Of a stretch of DNA of 64,000 bases, positions 43,028-55,010 are shown piece after piece (the stretch's first letter is position 1; every line of letters begins with the position of its first letter). This DNA comes from Ectobius pallidus (Eukaryota > Arthropoda > Insecta > Blattodea > Ectobiidae): assembly GCA_964059195.1 (NCBI GenBank), contig CAXKWD010000008.1, positions 47,410,502-47,474,501 of the forward strand, in the 5' to 3' direction. Both the position numbers and the translations under genes were made by a program. The notes beneath the pieces were generated by a model. That model did no database searches. It saw only the letters and a list, made by a program, of their open reading frames with translations, and was not told the DNA's origin.

Positions 43028-44392
43028 ATGGCCACTTATGTTGATCCGTATGCACAAATAAGAGCAGCTGAGTTAACCCAAGCTATTAGGAAGTTGAGAA
43101 AGGCGGATCTGGAGGCAGAATGTGATAGAGTTAAGTTACCGACCACAGGTACCAGGGATGAGTTAAGACAACGCTTGTTAGATTATGCCCGCAAGAACCC
43201 TCAGTCATTTCAGGTGTTAATTACGGCTTTTGCTCTGAGTCAGGAAGTTTTGGAAGAAGACTTAGTTGAACATAATATAACGGTTCCACAAGATTCCTAT
43301 GGAGATGTAGTGTATACATGGGTTAAGTTAATGCGTAGGAAGGCCATGGCGGTAGCTGATTCAGAAGAAGTTGTACCAGTAGTACCATCGTTTACAATTC
43401 AGTTAGAGCCACATAAACCAAATACTTTGGATCTGGTTCGTAAATGGAACATTAAATTCAAACCTGGGGATAGCATTTACTTATTTTTGGAGAGATTGGA
43501 AGATTTAAAACAAAGTTCTAAGTTACAGGGTGTAGAGTTATTGTCAGTATTACCCGAAATTTTACAACATTCAGCTTTACTTTGGTACAGGAAAAGATTA
43601 ACAGATTGGCCTACATGGGAAGCTTTTTTGAAAGAATTTAGAGAATATTACTTGCCTATTGATGATGAAGACTCGCTTTTGGATGAGATTAGACAAAGAA
43701 CGCAAGGTCCTAAAGAATCGATTTTTGATTATGTTAATGCTATCCAAACGTTAATGAGGAGGCTGAGTACTCCAATGAGTCCTCAACAAATGATGAAGAA
43801 TGTTATCAAAAATTTGCGTCCTGACGTAAAATTGTATATTAGACCTGCAGAGATTCAAACTATAACAGATTTAATACGTGTAGGTAGACAGTATGAACAA
43901 ATATTGTTAGATTCTGAGAGATATATTCCTCCTCCAACGCAGGTTAGAGCTACAATCAAAGAAACGGCTTATAAACCTCAGAGACAAGTTGTTATACCTT
44001 CAGTTCATACAGCGTTAGGAATTCAGGGAAAGCAGGAACTTCCATCGTCCGAGTTACAAAAGAAACCCAATGTTAGTTTTTCTGCAAAGACGTGGGATAA
44101 AGAACAAAATTCAAGTCATGTAAATAATTCTAGGATGGTCAAAGCAATAGAAAATAAAGAGGGACAGGATGAGTTGGGGGAAAATGGTAAAAACACCACT
44201 TTGCGTTTTTCAAATAACCAGCGATGTTGGAACTGTGATAAAATAGGACATAGGCAGTTCGAGTGTAAGGCACCTCGTAGAGTTACTCCACGCACTACGA
44301 TTAAATGTTATAATTGTAATAAGCTTGGACATAGGTCTATTGATTGTAGGATGCCCCAAGAAAGAAAAGTTAGGCCTACAAATTCTTTATGA
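43028..44392 (+). CDS. Gypsy-3 Gag (454 aa), intact
   Basis: The structural precursor of the element particle. The N-terminus has a SAP-like helix pair (residues about 18-50: LRKADLEAECDRVKLP then TRDELRQRLLDY), a fold known for nucleic-acid binding in other proteins. A capsid-like centre follows (residues about 140-300) with KPGDSIYLFLERLEDL, LPEILQHSALLWYRKRL and a W-F-EFR segment typical of Ty3/Gypsy Gag. Two zinc knuckles close the protein: CWNCDKIGHRQFEC and CYNCNKLGHRSIDC, both complete. The ATG lies in AATATGGCC. The frame ends at TGA (44390-44392), and the protease frame continues in phase, so a Gag-Pol readthrough product is plausible. Confidence 0.93.
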   Translation: MATYVDPYAQIRAAELTQAIRKLRKADLEAECDRVKLPTTGTRDELRQRLLDYARKNPQSFQVLITAFALSQEVLEEDLVEHNITVPQDSYGDVVYTWVKLMRRKAMAVADSEEVVPVVPSFTIQLEPHKPNTLDLVRKWNIKFKPGDSIYLFLERLEDLKQSSKLQGVELLSVLPEILQHSALLWYRKRLTDWPTWEAFLKEFREYYLPIDDEDSLLDEIRQRTQGPKESIFDYVNAIQTLMRRLSTPMSPQQMMKNVIKNLRPDVKLYIRPAEIQTITDLIRVGRQYEQILLDSERYIPPPTQVRATIKETAYKPQRQVVIPSVHTALGIQGKQELPSSELQKKPNVSFSAKTWDKEQNSSHVNNSRMVKAIENKEGQDELGENGKNTTLRFSNNQRCWNCDKIGHRQFECKAPRRVTPRTTIKCYNCNKLGHRSIDCRMPQERKVRPTNSL

Positions 44393-44398
44393 CAATTA
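44390..44398 (+). promoter_or_regulatory. Gypsy-3 gag/pol stop in UGA-CAAUUA readthrough context
   Basis: The stop reads TTA TGA CAA TTA. A stop followed by CARYYA is the established tobamovirus-type (type I) readthrough context, there with UAG. The frame stays open after this TGA through the protease Asp. Function is inferred. Confidence 0.55.
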
Positions 44399-47300
44399 AC
44401 TAAAAATCAGGCTTGTGTGATGTTGAATATAAACCCTACAGATTTAGTTAATGGAGACCGATGTTTTGTTGAAATTTTGTTGGAGGATATTACATTTATT
44501 GCTTTAATAGATTCAGGTTCAGATAAAACTTATGTGGGAGAGAAAGGTGATTTTTTGTGTAAAATGTTATATTTATCAGTAGAAGAATCTGAAGTTAGGG
44601 TAGTGCAACTAGCAGATAAAACTTACAGTTCTATAACAGGAGAGTGAACTTTTGAGATGAAATTGCAGGACAGGATCTTTCAGATAAAATGTAAAATTAT
44701 GCCAAATTTAGCAGTAGATATGATTCTGGGCATGGATGTTTTAAAACAAATTGGGTTAGTAGTAGATTTGCAAGATGGGACTTGGTATTTCAAAGATGAA
44801 CCGACAAAAATTTTTCAATTTGTTAAGGCTATAGATTTGAAAGAAGAAGATCAACTACATAATATTCTTACTTTACCTACACCTCAGGAAAGGGACAGAT
44901 TGAATATGTTTTTGGAAAATCAGTTACAGAAATTTGATCAGTGTACTGAACTTACCGATCTGATTTCTCATGTTATTGATACAGGCGATGCGAAACCTAT
45001 AAAACAAAGATATTATCCAGTATCACCCATTTTGGAAAAAGTTATACACGCGGAAATAGATAAAATGTTATTGGAAAAAGTTATAGAGCCTTCAAATTCA
45101 CTTTGGTCTTCTCCGGTAGTTATGGTAAAGAAACCAGATAGAACATGGAGGTTTTGTGTAGATTTCAGAAAAGTAAATAATTGTACTAAAAGAGATAGTT
45201 ATCCTTTGCCATACATTGAACATGTTTTGAGTAAATTACGACATGCCAGGTATATCAGTACAATAGTTTTAAAAATTGGGTATTGGCAAGTTCCATTAGA
45301 TGAAGCAAGTAAAGAAAAAACAGCATTTACCGTACCTGGTAGAGGATTGTATCAGTTTCGAGTTATGCCGTTTGGAATCCATAACGCACCAGCCTCATTT
45401 CAAAGATTAGTTGATACTATATTAAGAGAAGAGATAGGAGAGAAATGCTTTTGTTATTTGGATGATATAGTACTTATTAGCGAGACATTTGAAGAACATT
45501 TGTCCTTGTTAGAAAAAGTCTTAGAGAAATTAAGAAAAGCTAACCTGAAAATTAATAGGGAAAAATCAAAATTTTGCAGAAGTGAATTAAAATATTTGGG
45601 TCATATCATTACTCCATTAGGAATTGCTGTAGATTCAGATAAAATCTCGTGTATCCTTGAGTATCCAGCCCCTACAAAAGTCAAGGAAGTACGAGCATTT
45701 TTATGATTGGCTTCTTGGTACCGACGATTCATTCCGTTTTTTTCTGAAGTTGTAAAGCCCCTCACTGCACTTCTGAAAAAGAATCAGAAATGGCGTTGGA
45801 CTAAGGAATGTCAGGAATCTTTTGATGAATTAAAATCGAAATTATCTAGTAGTCCTATATTAACTTGTCCAGATTATACTAAACCCCTAGTGCTACAGAC
45901 CGACGCTAGTTTTTCAGGACTAGGAGCAGCTTTAATTCAGACAGTAGAGGAAGGAGAGGAAAAAGTGATAGCTTATGCTAGTAGAACTTTAACGGTAGGT
46001 GAACAAAAGTGGGCAATAGTCGAGAAGGAATTGTTAGCTATATTGTGGGCAGTTCAAAAGTTTCGTCCTTATTTGGAAGGTTATCATTTTAAAGTATATA
46101 CTGATCACTTTGCTCTGAAATGGTTAAATACATTACAGAATCCGACCGGACGATTAGCTAGGTGGAGTTTATTGCTCCAAGAGTATGATTTTGAAGTAAT
46201 ACATAGGCCTGGTAGATTACAAAAAGTTCCGGATGCTTTATCTAGAATACACGAAGGGAAAGTTCAAGAGAAAACGGTAGAGGAAGACTTTTGCCTCTTG
46301 TTGACTAATAACTCTGAAGTAGTGGAATGGGAAAATATACAAGATGCTTGGTATATTAAGCGGAAAACACAAGTACAGAGTAAACCTAAATTTTGGCCAG
46401 ATTGGAAGGTCGTAGATGGGAAGTTGTACCATTTAAGACTAGATCAGTTAGAACAAACTTTAGAGGGAACAGTGAATAGGTGGAAATTGGTTATACCGCA
46501 AGATTATAGGATTAAAGTATTGCAGGAATGTCATGATGCACCTACTGCAGGGCATATGGGGATAGCTAAAACTTTCTTTAGAATAGCCAACAAGTATTAT
46601 TGGCCGGGAATGTTTAGAGATGTTGCTAAGTATGTTACTGCTTGTGAAATATGTCAAAGACAGAAAGTGTTACAAACGGCTCAAGCAGGACCGATGCATT
46701 TTTACCAGAAAGAGAAACCTTGGATGACTGTAGCTACTGATTTGTTGGGACCTTACCCCCGTTCCAGGAGAGGAAACAAGTACATTGTAGTATTTCAGGA
46801 TACCTTTACAAAATATATAGAATGTAAAGCGTTAAGGAAAGCAACCAGTAGAGCAGTTACGGAAGCATTTTATGAGTTGATTATCCTTAAATGGGGAATT
46901 CCGGGGTATTTGCTGATGGATAATGGACCGCAATATACTAGTAAATTAATGCGTGGGATAGCTAAAGCTTTTAATATAACTCCTTGTTATTTACCTGTAT
47001 ATTCGCCGCAAGGAAATCCGGTAGAAAGAGTTAATAGAGTATTGAAAACCATGATTTCTAGTTACATTGAAAAGGATCAAACAGTTTGGGACGTGTATTT
47101 GAGAGAATTTAATTTTGCTATAAATACGGCTAAACATAGTTCCACTGGATGCACTCCTTATATGCTAAATTATGGGAAAGAGCCTGAAATTATCAGCAGA
47201 ATTGAGAAGGTAGAGAATCAACCAATACAGAAAGAAATTCCAAAGCTTTGGATAGAAAGATTTGATAAATTAAAAACGGTCCGTCTAATGGTCAGACATA

Positions 47301-47461
47301 ACTTAGAAACTGCTTATAAGAGTTCAAGTCATTATTATAATCTTCGGAGGAGAGAGGTGAGATTTTGTCCAGGTGATCTTGTGTTAAGAAGAAACTTTAA
47401 ATTAAGTGATGCCTCACAAGCTTATGCAGCAGGCTTAAGTGCAAAGTTCGTCGGCCCCTAT
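44393..47461 (+). pseudogene. Gypsy-3 pol: protease, RT, RNase H, integrase, broken and interrupted
   Basis: One phase throughout. Protease: ALIDSGSDKTYVG (about 44500). RT: PVSPILEKVIHAEIDKML, SSPVVMVKKPDRTWRFCVDF, then STIVLKIGYWQVPLD, where the catalytic Asp of the first RT box is Val (codon 45266-45268), and an intact YLDD (about 45455). RNase H: LQTDAS, EKELLAILWAVQKF, TDHFALKWL and PDALSR, acidic residues present. Integrase: HHCC finger (HDAPTAGHMG ... CEICQRQK) and core with D in ATDLLGPYP, D in LMDNGPQY and E in NPVERVNRV, ending in the GPY module (about 47455). In-frame TGA stops lie at 44645-44647 and 45704-45706. At 47461 pol is interrupted by the 2.86 kb copy of upstream sequence. 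Integrase looks catalytically complete; protease-RT does not. Confidence 0.92.
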
Positions 47462-50322
47462 ATCAGATCACTATTTACATGGAAAATTAGGCATTTTGTA
47501 TCAATACTCAAATGAATACCTCTAGCTTTCTTGGTTTTCACAATATGGAAATATCACTACTGAATTCCACCTTCTGTTGTGTACACCTTAAAATCAGATC
47601 ACAAATTCCATGGAATTGTAGGTATTAATGTCACAATTAGTCCTCATAAGCACGCAATTGTATTCTTTAATCTTTAATCTTTATTGTTCATAGAGGTTCT
47701 ACATAGTAGAGTTCCTATTGAACATTGTCATAAATTTTCAAACAAAATGCTTCGCTTTAGGGAAGTTACAAATAGTTGCTTGGAGAGATTAAGTTCAAGT
47801 CGATCCCTTGTACTAACAAGAAGAAATGTATGTCAAGTTGTAACGAAGCAAATAGCTGCGTGCCAATTAGACGGTAGAAAAACCATTCCAAAACAAAGGA
47901 AGGGTAGGGGGACTGCAACTAATCGATATTGAACATTTTCATGATTATCGATACTGCCCTGAATTTATTTGAATTGCAGAAAAAGGAGAAGTGCGCATGC
48001 GTGGACGGCGAGTCGACGGGAGAGGAGTTGAACCTGAAAAACGGTTGAGGATTACGTCTCTGACTACGAGAGAGAAAGGTTGAAGAAACGGAGGCGAGGG
48101 GACGAGATTGGAATGTGTGACAGCGGTAGAGGCGCCCTGACATGATGGTTTGTCAGACTTTCATCTAAAGAAATTCTGAAGGGGAATTTCACTGACGCGA
48201 CTATATGGAGATAGTCGTTAGTTGGAAGAACACATCACGTCAGCCGGTACGAGAGACCGCTGCAGCGAACACCAGCTGGGGAAAAGAAGAGTGGGTCACG
48301 GTTGCTTGGTCTGGAATAAAGGAAGATGTGGACATCAGAAAGTGGATGGAAACAACTCAGGATCAGAGGATAAATTGGTCACCACCCGTTGAGTATAATC
48401 ATCTAAACATTTTTTTTGTTGTTTTGGGAAGTGGAAAAGATTTTGAGGCATTATTATTAAGCCAGGTTCTAAGAAATGTGTGGCGACTAGACGCCGTAAT
48501 GGAAGGTAAAAGAGTAAGGTTAGAAGATAGATGTAATTAGTCTAGGGTGAGGTAGTAAATTACAGTGATCCAATCAGTTTCCATTTCCGGTCTAAGTTAA
48601 TTATACAAGGAGCAGTCAAGAGTAAAACCGTGAATAGTAACGATAGATCTCTATACTTTAGGTTGCTATGGGTAATTGTCCCACGAATGAATACATAGCT
48701 AGGGGCAGTTGTTGATGCTCATACAAACCTTGTTTTTTTATAAGACAGGACGCGAGGGGAGTAAGGAAGAAGGGTAATAGGGGCTTACTTAGTATTGCTT
48801 ACGAGGGCCTCTCCCACTTGGTTTTCGTTAGGTGACAGGTGATTATCTATAAGTGGATTTCATGCTGGCCTATAATGTTGAGTTGTTTTTTTAAAGAGAT
48901 TTATCGAAGAGAGGGAACTGTATGGAATATGGTAGAGGGGGATAAGAAGGTGAATACTGAGAGGCAAAAGGAGGCCTATGAGTAGCAGTACATTAGGCGT
49001 ATGCCATTGGAAAGTTTACTGGGTAGGATAGAAGTAGAAGTTCACTCAAGGGTTATAAAGAGAGTTACTGACCTGGGGCGTGAGTTAGTTTCAGCTAGAA
49101 TTCTAGGGAATTTAGAAACAAGAAAATTAGGTGCCCATGGTGTAGGGTAGTAACTTGAAAAGTATGGATACCAGAATAACAATAAGTAGGTAAATTAGAA
49201 CAATGGTATACACTGCTTAAAGAGAAAGGAGTTAAAAGATAATAAATAATAATTGGTTAGATTAGAAAGAGGAGAATTGGTAATTTTGTGTAGTGAGTTG
49301 ATGACAAGTAGGTCATTAGCAGGTACTAGAGATTACCCCAGGAGAGAAAAAAAAAGAAGGGTGAGGTGAGGGAACGCCGGAAGTGTCCCAAATAAAACAA
49401 GTATAAATACAGTAGTAGGCGAAGCCTATGCTAGTAGAATATAAAGAGATTTAGGAGAATTGTGAAAGTCATCGGTGTTGGAGGCGAACAACGGCCCCAC
49501 GTGCCTCTAGGAAAGAGTGTCAGGGACCTCTGACATCGATTGTTCAAAATTATATTTTTGTTTGCGGCCCATTAATATTTTCCCGGTTGCAGGGAGGGAG
49601 TCAGATTGTTTGTAACTCAAGATCTAGACGCCGCCCCTGTATCGGTGGTCTATTACCCCAGTCACTCTGTGGGTATAGGCCTAAACTTCCATTTCTTTCT
49701 TCATAACATTGTCTTTCCTATTTATCTTTGAGTACAATTCTTCATAGACTACAATGACTAGTGGACTGGTATAGGAGAAATAGGTGGAATCATTGGGTAT
49801 GATAGGTCAAGTCAGTGACTGAATTACGAATTAAAAATCTTTATTCATACGGAATTGCAAATGGAAAAGATTACGCAAGTTAGTAGTAAAGTATAAGGGT
49901 AATCTGAGACGTTCTAGTAGATACCTGGAAATAAAGAAAGGAAAGAGATTAAAGTAATTAATTAAGAATTTGTCTTATATAACAAGGAACACATTAATAC
50001 AGTTAAACTGAGCTACTAACCTGATAGTTAGGAACTGAATACTAAATTTTCCAATAAAAGTGTTGAATGGTTAATGTTGTTCGGATCGAATGATCTGAAG
50101 ATTTTAAGGATGAGTAGTTGTTAAAAAGGGGAAAACCCCAGAGTAAATGTAATTTATTGTAAATCAGATTGTTATTGGTGAAAAAGAAAAAAAAAAAGAA
50201 AACAAGAGTAAATGTAATTTATTGTAAATCAGATTGTTATTGTTGAAAAAGAAAAAAAAATATATTAAATAAATTATGGTTATTGTTATGCAAAGTAAAT
50301 TTTCGTGAAGTACATATATTTT
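47462..50322 (+). repeat. Near-identical copy of the upstream satellite, LINE tail and LTR, inserted in pol
   Basis: From ATCAGATCACTATTTACATG onward this segment repeats 39696 to about 42552 with only a handful of differences seen (for example GGGTTGGGGG/GGGTAGGGGG, CCCATAAAAG/CCAATAAAAG, A-run lengths, and a short deletion near the LTR end). It includes about 200 bases of satellite, the LINE tail and the whole LTR region, and stops just before the primer-site position. The 9-mer GGCCCCTAT sits on both sides (47453-47461 and 50323-50331). Confidence 0.9.
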
Positions 50323-50331
50323 GGCCCCTAT

Positions 50332-50758
50332 CCTTGTAATGTTCTGAGAGCCACTGATTTTTGGACTAAGTTACATAATAATAAAAGGACAGAGCCGAAT
50401 CCATTCCCATCTCCACTGTTAAAAAAAAAGCTAGCCGAGGGGCCTGTAGGTACATAGCCTGTGTATCTATAATTTAATTTGTGATTGGGTTCGTAATATG
50501 TTTTGGCTGACGCAAAATAAAAATATGAAAGAAGAGTATTGATGATGGCGCCCTTAATATAAATTTTCATCAATATTACTAAACCTTGTAAATTGTTAAA
50601 AAAAAAAAAAGAAAAAGAAAGAGAGAGTAAGCTGGGTGTAGGGAATTTGCAATCAACCAGTAAAGTCCATCACAAAGTTTATCTATAAAAAACTATTAAC
50701 AGGGTTAAAAATATAAAAAAAAATATTATTATTGAAGTATGAAGTTATTTGGATTAAA
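50332..50758. other. Unassigned: Gypsy-3 pol end and/or LINE 3' UTR
   Basis: Reading on from the second GGCCCCTAT in the pol phase, the frame stays open for 44 codons to a TAG at 50455-50457, so pol may resume here. A purine run AAAAAAGAAAAAGAAAGAGA (about 50603-50627) could be a polypurine tract. The right part is 3' UTR of the minus-strand LINE. No boundary is sharp and no Gypsy-3 3' LTR follows. Confidence 0.35.
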
Positions 50759-52543
50759 TTAATTCAAGGAATAATAATCATTAGTTACTAGTACATGTCG
50801 TATAGTTCTACAGAATTTGTTTTCGGACAAATTCTTCACCTCATGTGGAAGCTTATTGAATATTTTGATTCCCATAGCAATGGGACTCATTGCTGTTATT
50901 TGAAGATTGTGTCTAGTTATTGCTATATTATTTGCTGTTCTTGTCTCATGGTCATTAATATCTTTATTTTTGTTGATATTTGGTTCATTTGTTTTTATCA
51001 GTTTAAGTAACTCATATAAGTACATACCAGTCATAGTGAGGATATTATTGTTTTTAAAGATATTTCTGCATGAATGCCTTCTACTTAATTTAAATATAAT
51101 TCGAAGGGCTCTTTTTTGTAATTTGAATATTTTTTCGCTTTCGCTTGAATTCCCCCAAAAAATTATTCCATAATTTAGATGTGAGTAGAAAATTCCGTAG
51201 TATATATTAATTAATGATTTAATTGATACTAGGTCTCTAATATTTCTTAACAGGTAGATGGTAGAGCTTAGTTTTTTACTTAAATGTATGCAATGATCTT
51301 TCCTGTTTAGATGAGTGTCAATATGGATACCGAGGAATTTGACTGAGCTTTCTAGCGTAATTTCTTTCATACCTAGATTTAAAGTGGTTAGATGTTGGGT
51401 TTTATTATAGTGGGTGTTGAAATATATATTCTTTGTTTTACTCTCATTCATTGTTAAATTGTTACATTGAAACCAGTGGTTCATGCTTTTTTCAATTTCT
51501 AAATAGTTGTTTTTTAGTTCAGTCACATTTTGTCCTGTTACAATTACGTTACTATCATCAGCATATATGACAAATTTCCTTTTATTTGTACATGTTGGGA
51601 GGTCATTTATATATACCAAAAAAAGAAGGGGGCCCAGGATGGATCCCTGGGGTACCCTATACTGCACTACTTTGCTTTCAGAAATGTATTCTTGAGATTT
51701 ACCGTATTCGTCTGTGTAAGTTATTTGTACTTGTTGGGTTCTTACTGTTAGGTATGATTTCAAGAGGTCTAGGCAAATTCCTCTTACTCCATAGTTATCA
51801 AGTTTACTTAAAAGAAGTGAATGACTGACTGTATCAAAGGCTTTAGTCAGATCGCAGCAGATACCCATTACTTTTTTTTACTGTCTAATGCAGTTAAAAC
51901 GGTGTTTGTGAAGTCGTTTACGGCTGTTACTGTAGACCTATTTTGTCTGAGCCCATGTTGATTGGGGCGCAGGATGTTGTACTTGTTAAAGAAATTGATT
52001 AACCTTTTATATATTAATTTCTCAAGGATTTTAGAAAAGGTGGGTAGTAGTGAGATTGGTCTATAATTATCCACTTGCATGACATCTCCCTTTTTATAAA
52101 TAGGTTTGACCCTGGCAATTTTGAGTTTTTGAGGAAATATGCCCTGTATGAAGACTTCATTAAACAGATGACATAAGATTTTGGTAAGTCCTTTGTATGC
52201 ATTTTTGATAACAGTAGGGGGAATTTCATCATACCCGCTTGACTTTTTAGCTGGCATACTTTTTATTACTTTTACTAGTTCATCGTCATTGATTGGTGTT
52301 AGAAAGATTGATTTGGTATTTGTGGTGAGGTTATTCATTTGGTTATTGTTATTTGCAAGCATACTTCCTATGCTTATAAAATAGCTATTGAAACAGTTAG
52401 CCACGTCAATCGGGTTATTAACTATATTGTTATTTATTATCAGTTCTAAATTTGTATTGTGGGTTTGAATTATATTAGTGTTTTCTTTGACTAGATTCCA
52501 CAGCATTTTATTTTGATTTGGTGCTGCTTGAATTTTGTTTTCG
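50759..52543 (-). pseudogene. CR1/L2-type LINE ORF2: reverse transcriptase part
   Basis: This is the polymerase for target-primed reverse transcription. On the minus strand from 52543: a linker with a KSMPAKKSSGYDEIP segment, ARVKPIYKKGD, YRPISLLPTFSKILEK, NQHGLRQNRST, then CDLTKAFDTV, a YRVPQGSILGPLLF segment, an intact YADD box, and a C-terminal region with FKLQKRALRIIF and IFNKLP. A frameshift lies in an eight-A run near 51870 between the finger and palm motifs; otherwise the domain is complete to the stop at 50759. The N-terminal end at 52543 abuts the RTE-like insertion, beyond which ORF2 continues at 56880. Confidence 0.92.
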
Positions 52544-52869
52544 TAAAACTTGTGCTCATGCGGAGTAGATGGTCTCCCATCGGGCGCCTCCCCAGGTGGC
52601 AGATAGGGGAATGCCCACCAGATATGGAGGGTACCGGGGAAATAAAATACCCGGGGCGGACCAAAACCACCCCCTTGTCAGGGTTATGATGAATAATGCC
52701 GGGCAGCAGCGACATTATTATCGACTGGAGGCATAGAACAAATTATGTTCTTGATGGCTACTGATCGAAAATCTTCGGGTGCAACCTGATGGATGGGTGT
52801 GGCGGCCGTGGTACTGCGATGTGGAAAGGAAATGGGAAGACTACCATATTATTTTTTCCCTGAAGACAC

Positions 52870-54009
52870 TTGGGATTAGCGAATATGATGGCTGCTCCTG
52901 AAGCAAAATATTCCGGAGGTAAAATACTTCCCCAGTCGGATCTCCGGGCGGGAAGTGTTTCAGGGGGAGTGATCGATATTGAAAGAACAAACAATAGAAG
53001 ACAGCAGCTTAAAATAGGAACATGGAATGTTAGGACACTTAGACATGCAGAAAAACTGGAGAACTTAACACTGGAATTAAATAAATGTGGTGTGAATATA
53101 GTAGGTTTAAGTGAAGTGAGATGGACTGGACAAGGTGAAGTGGCTTGTGGTAATTATACGATGTTCTATTCGGGTGGAAATTGTAACGAAAGAGGCGTAG
53201 CTGTAGTGGTGGAAAATAAACTAGTGAATAGTATTAGAAACGTGGAGTGTGTTAGTGATCGTATAATGTATGTAAAAATAAATGCAGATCCAGTGAATGT
53301 TTTGATAGTGCAAGTGTATATGCCAACTTCAGATCACAACGATCCAGAGGTTGATAAAATGTATGAAGACATAGGCGAAATATTGTACCAAGAAGGAAGA
53401 GGTAAAGTGAATGCCATAATTATGGGAGATTTCAACAATGTCATAGGAGAAGGACAGGAGAAAAAAATTGTGGGTCCTTATGGATTAAGGAAGCGCAATG
53501 ACAGAGGTTGTTGACTTCTGCCAACAATATGATATGGTGATAACCAATACCTGGTTCAAGAAGAGGAAAACAAAGTTGTACACCTGGAAAAGCCCTGGGG
53601 ATATTAATAGGTACCAGCTTGACTACATTCTCATCAAGCAGAGATTCCGGGGCAGTGTGAAACATGTGAAGACTCTTCCAAATGCTGACATCAACACAGA
53701 CCACAATCTTCTTGTAGCAGACATAGAGACTAGGCTGAAAAGGATTAGGCGGACATGTAAAAGAAATCCAAGATGGAACTTAGAAAAACTGCGAAATGAC
53801 AAGGACTCGATTAAAGAGTCATTGGAAACACAGTTACATGAAATAAAAAATGTTGGTGAATCTGTAGAAAGTGAGTGGGAAAGTGTAAAAAATGTTTTGT
53901 TGGACACGTTGAAGAACAAAGTTGGAAAAATAGACAGAATAAATAGGAAACCATGGGTAACACAAGAGATGTTAAAGAAGATGGAAGAAAGAAGGAAATA
54001 CAAAAATAC
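52870..54009 (+). pseudogene. RTE-like ORF: AP-type endonuclease and linker
   Basis: The nicking enzyme for integration. Motifs: GTWNVRTL, GLSEVRW, a YMPTSDHNDPEV segment, IIMGDFNNVIG, an LDYILI segment after TWKSPGDINRYQ, and NTDHNLLV, so the catalytic Asn, Glu, Asp and His positions are all visible. A frameshift near 53500 separates the first part (to 53514) from the second (from 53498). The frame runs through a KKMEERRKYKNT linker to 54009 and resumes in phase at 55011 once the solo LTR is removed. The true start may lie upstream of 52870. Confidence 0.85.
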
Positions 54010-55006
54010 TGTAACAAGGGCTCGTCGGGGTTCAAAATGAGAACACCGAGTTTATAATTGAAGGATGGAGGTTTCTTTATTTACTGCAACAATTGTCGAT
54101 ACAGCCAGAAAACTCCAGACTACTTGCCAGTTCACTGTCCTGTTCAGTGCTCACTCTCACTGTGTTCAGTCCTAATTACAGCACTGTTCCAGTCCAATCC
54201 AGATCATCCCACGTCGCGCCGGTCAACTCCACAGTCCTCGCTGCCGCTGTGCGATCCTCCCGTCGCGCCGAGTTCCCCGGGACGGCACTACCTCAGCCCA
54301 GATCAGCTCACCAGCTCTTCCGTTCACCCTTCCCTCCGGTCACTAGTTCCCCGTTGACTAGCTATTCCGCTCTCGGGTCCCTCCGGTCACTGGCTCCTCA
54401 GCTTCCCAAGACACACTCACTTGAGACCGCGCTGATCAATCCTCTCCGTCCAGCTCACCCTCTGACGCTGACGCTCGCCGCTACTCACGGACTGTCTCTC
54501 TGACTGTTCCCTCGTTGACCCTCTGACTCTTCACGGACTGTCTCTCCTCTGATGTACGGACTCTTCACACTGAACTCTCTTCATTCACTGACTGTCTCTC
54601 TCAACTCCGATTCACTGACTTCTCACTGTACTGAACTCTCCTTGACTCACTCGGCTCGGCTGCTCGCACTCCTTATATAGCCTTAACGAAAGTTCCAGAG
54701 TCGAGATCTGGAGAGCTCCGCCCGCGCATGGTCTAGAATGTCCGCGCGGTGGCCGTCAAGCCCTTAGCGCGTGGCTCCACCTCTGGCCCCTCCCACGAGC
54801 GCACGCCGTCACTCACCGCGCCGTGCCAGGGAGTAGGCCGCACCCGTCGGCACGCGGCTCCAATAGCCGTGCTGCCGTCACGCCCACTGGCACTCGTCTG
54901 CCGTCCATCCACTAGGGGAGCGCGATCCTTCTAGACTCCGTCGTTCTAGTTCTTTCTGGCTTACTCCTCCTTCTATCAGGCTCTAGGCTTTTCTGGCTTT
55001 GTCACA
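54010..55006 (-). repeat. Solo LTR inserted in the RTE-like LINE (997 bp)
   Basis: The ends are TGTAACAAGGGC and CTTTGTCACA, with ATAC duplicated on both sides (54006-54009 and 55007-55010). On the minus strand it starts TGTGACAAAGCC, has a TATA box CTATATAAGGAG near 54680 and an AATAAAG signal near 54080, in the right order for U3-R-U5. It is much more GC- and C/T-rich than its surroundings, with many GACTGTCTCTC-like words. No internal element sequence is present. Confidence 0.75.
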
Positions 55007-55010
55007 ATAC

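Noticed and set aside
54093..54503. Ser/Pro-rich frame inside the solo LTR
   Set aside because: Compositional artefact of a C/T-rich LTR; no conserved motif.
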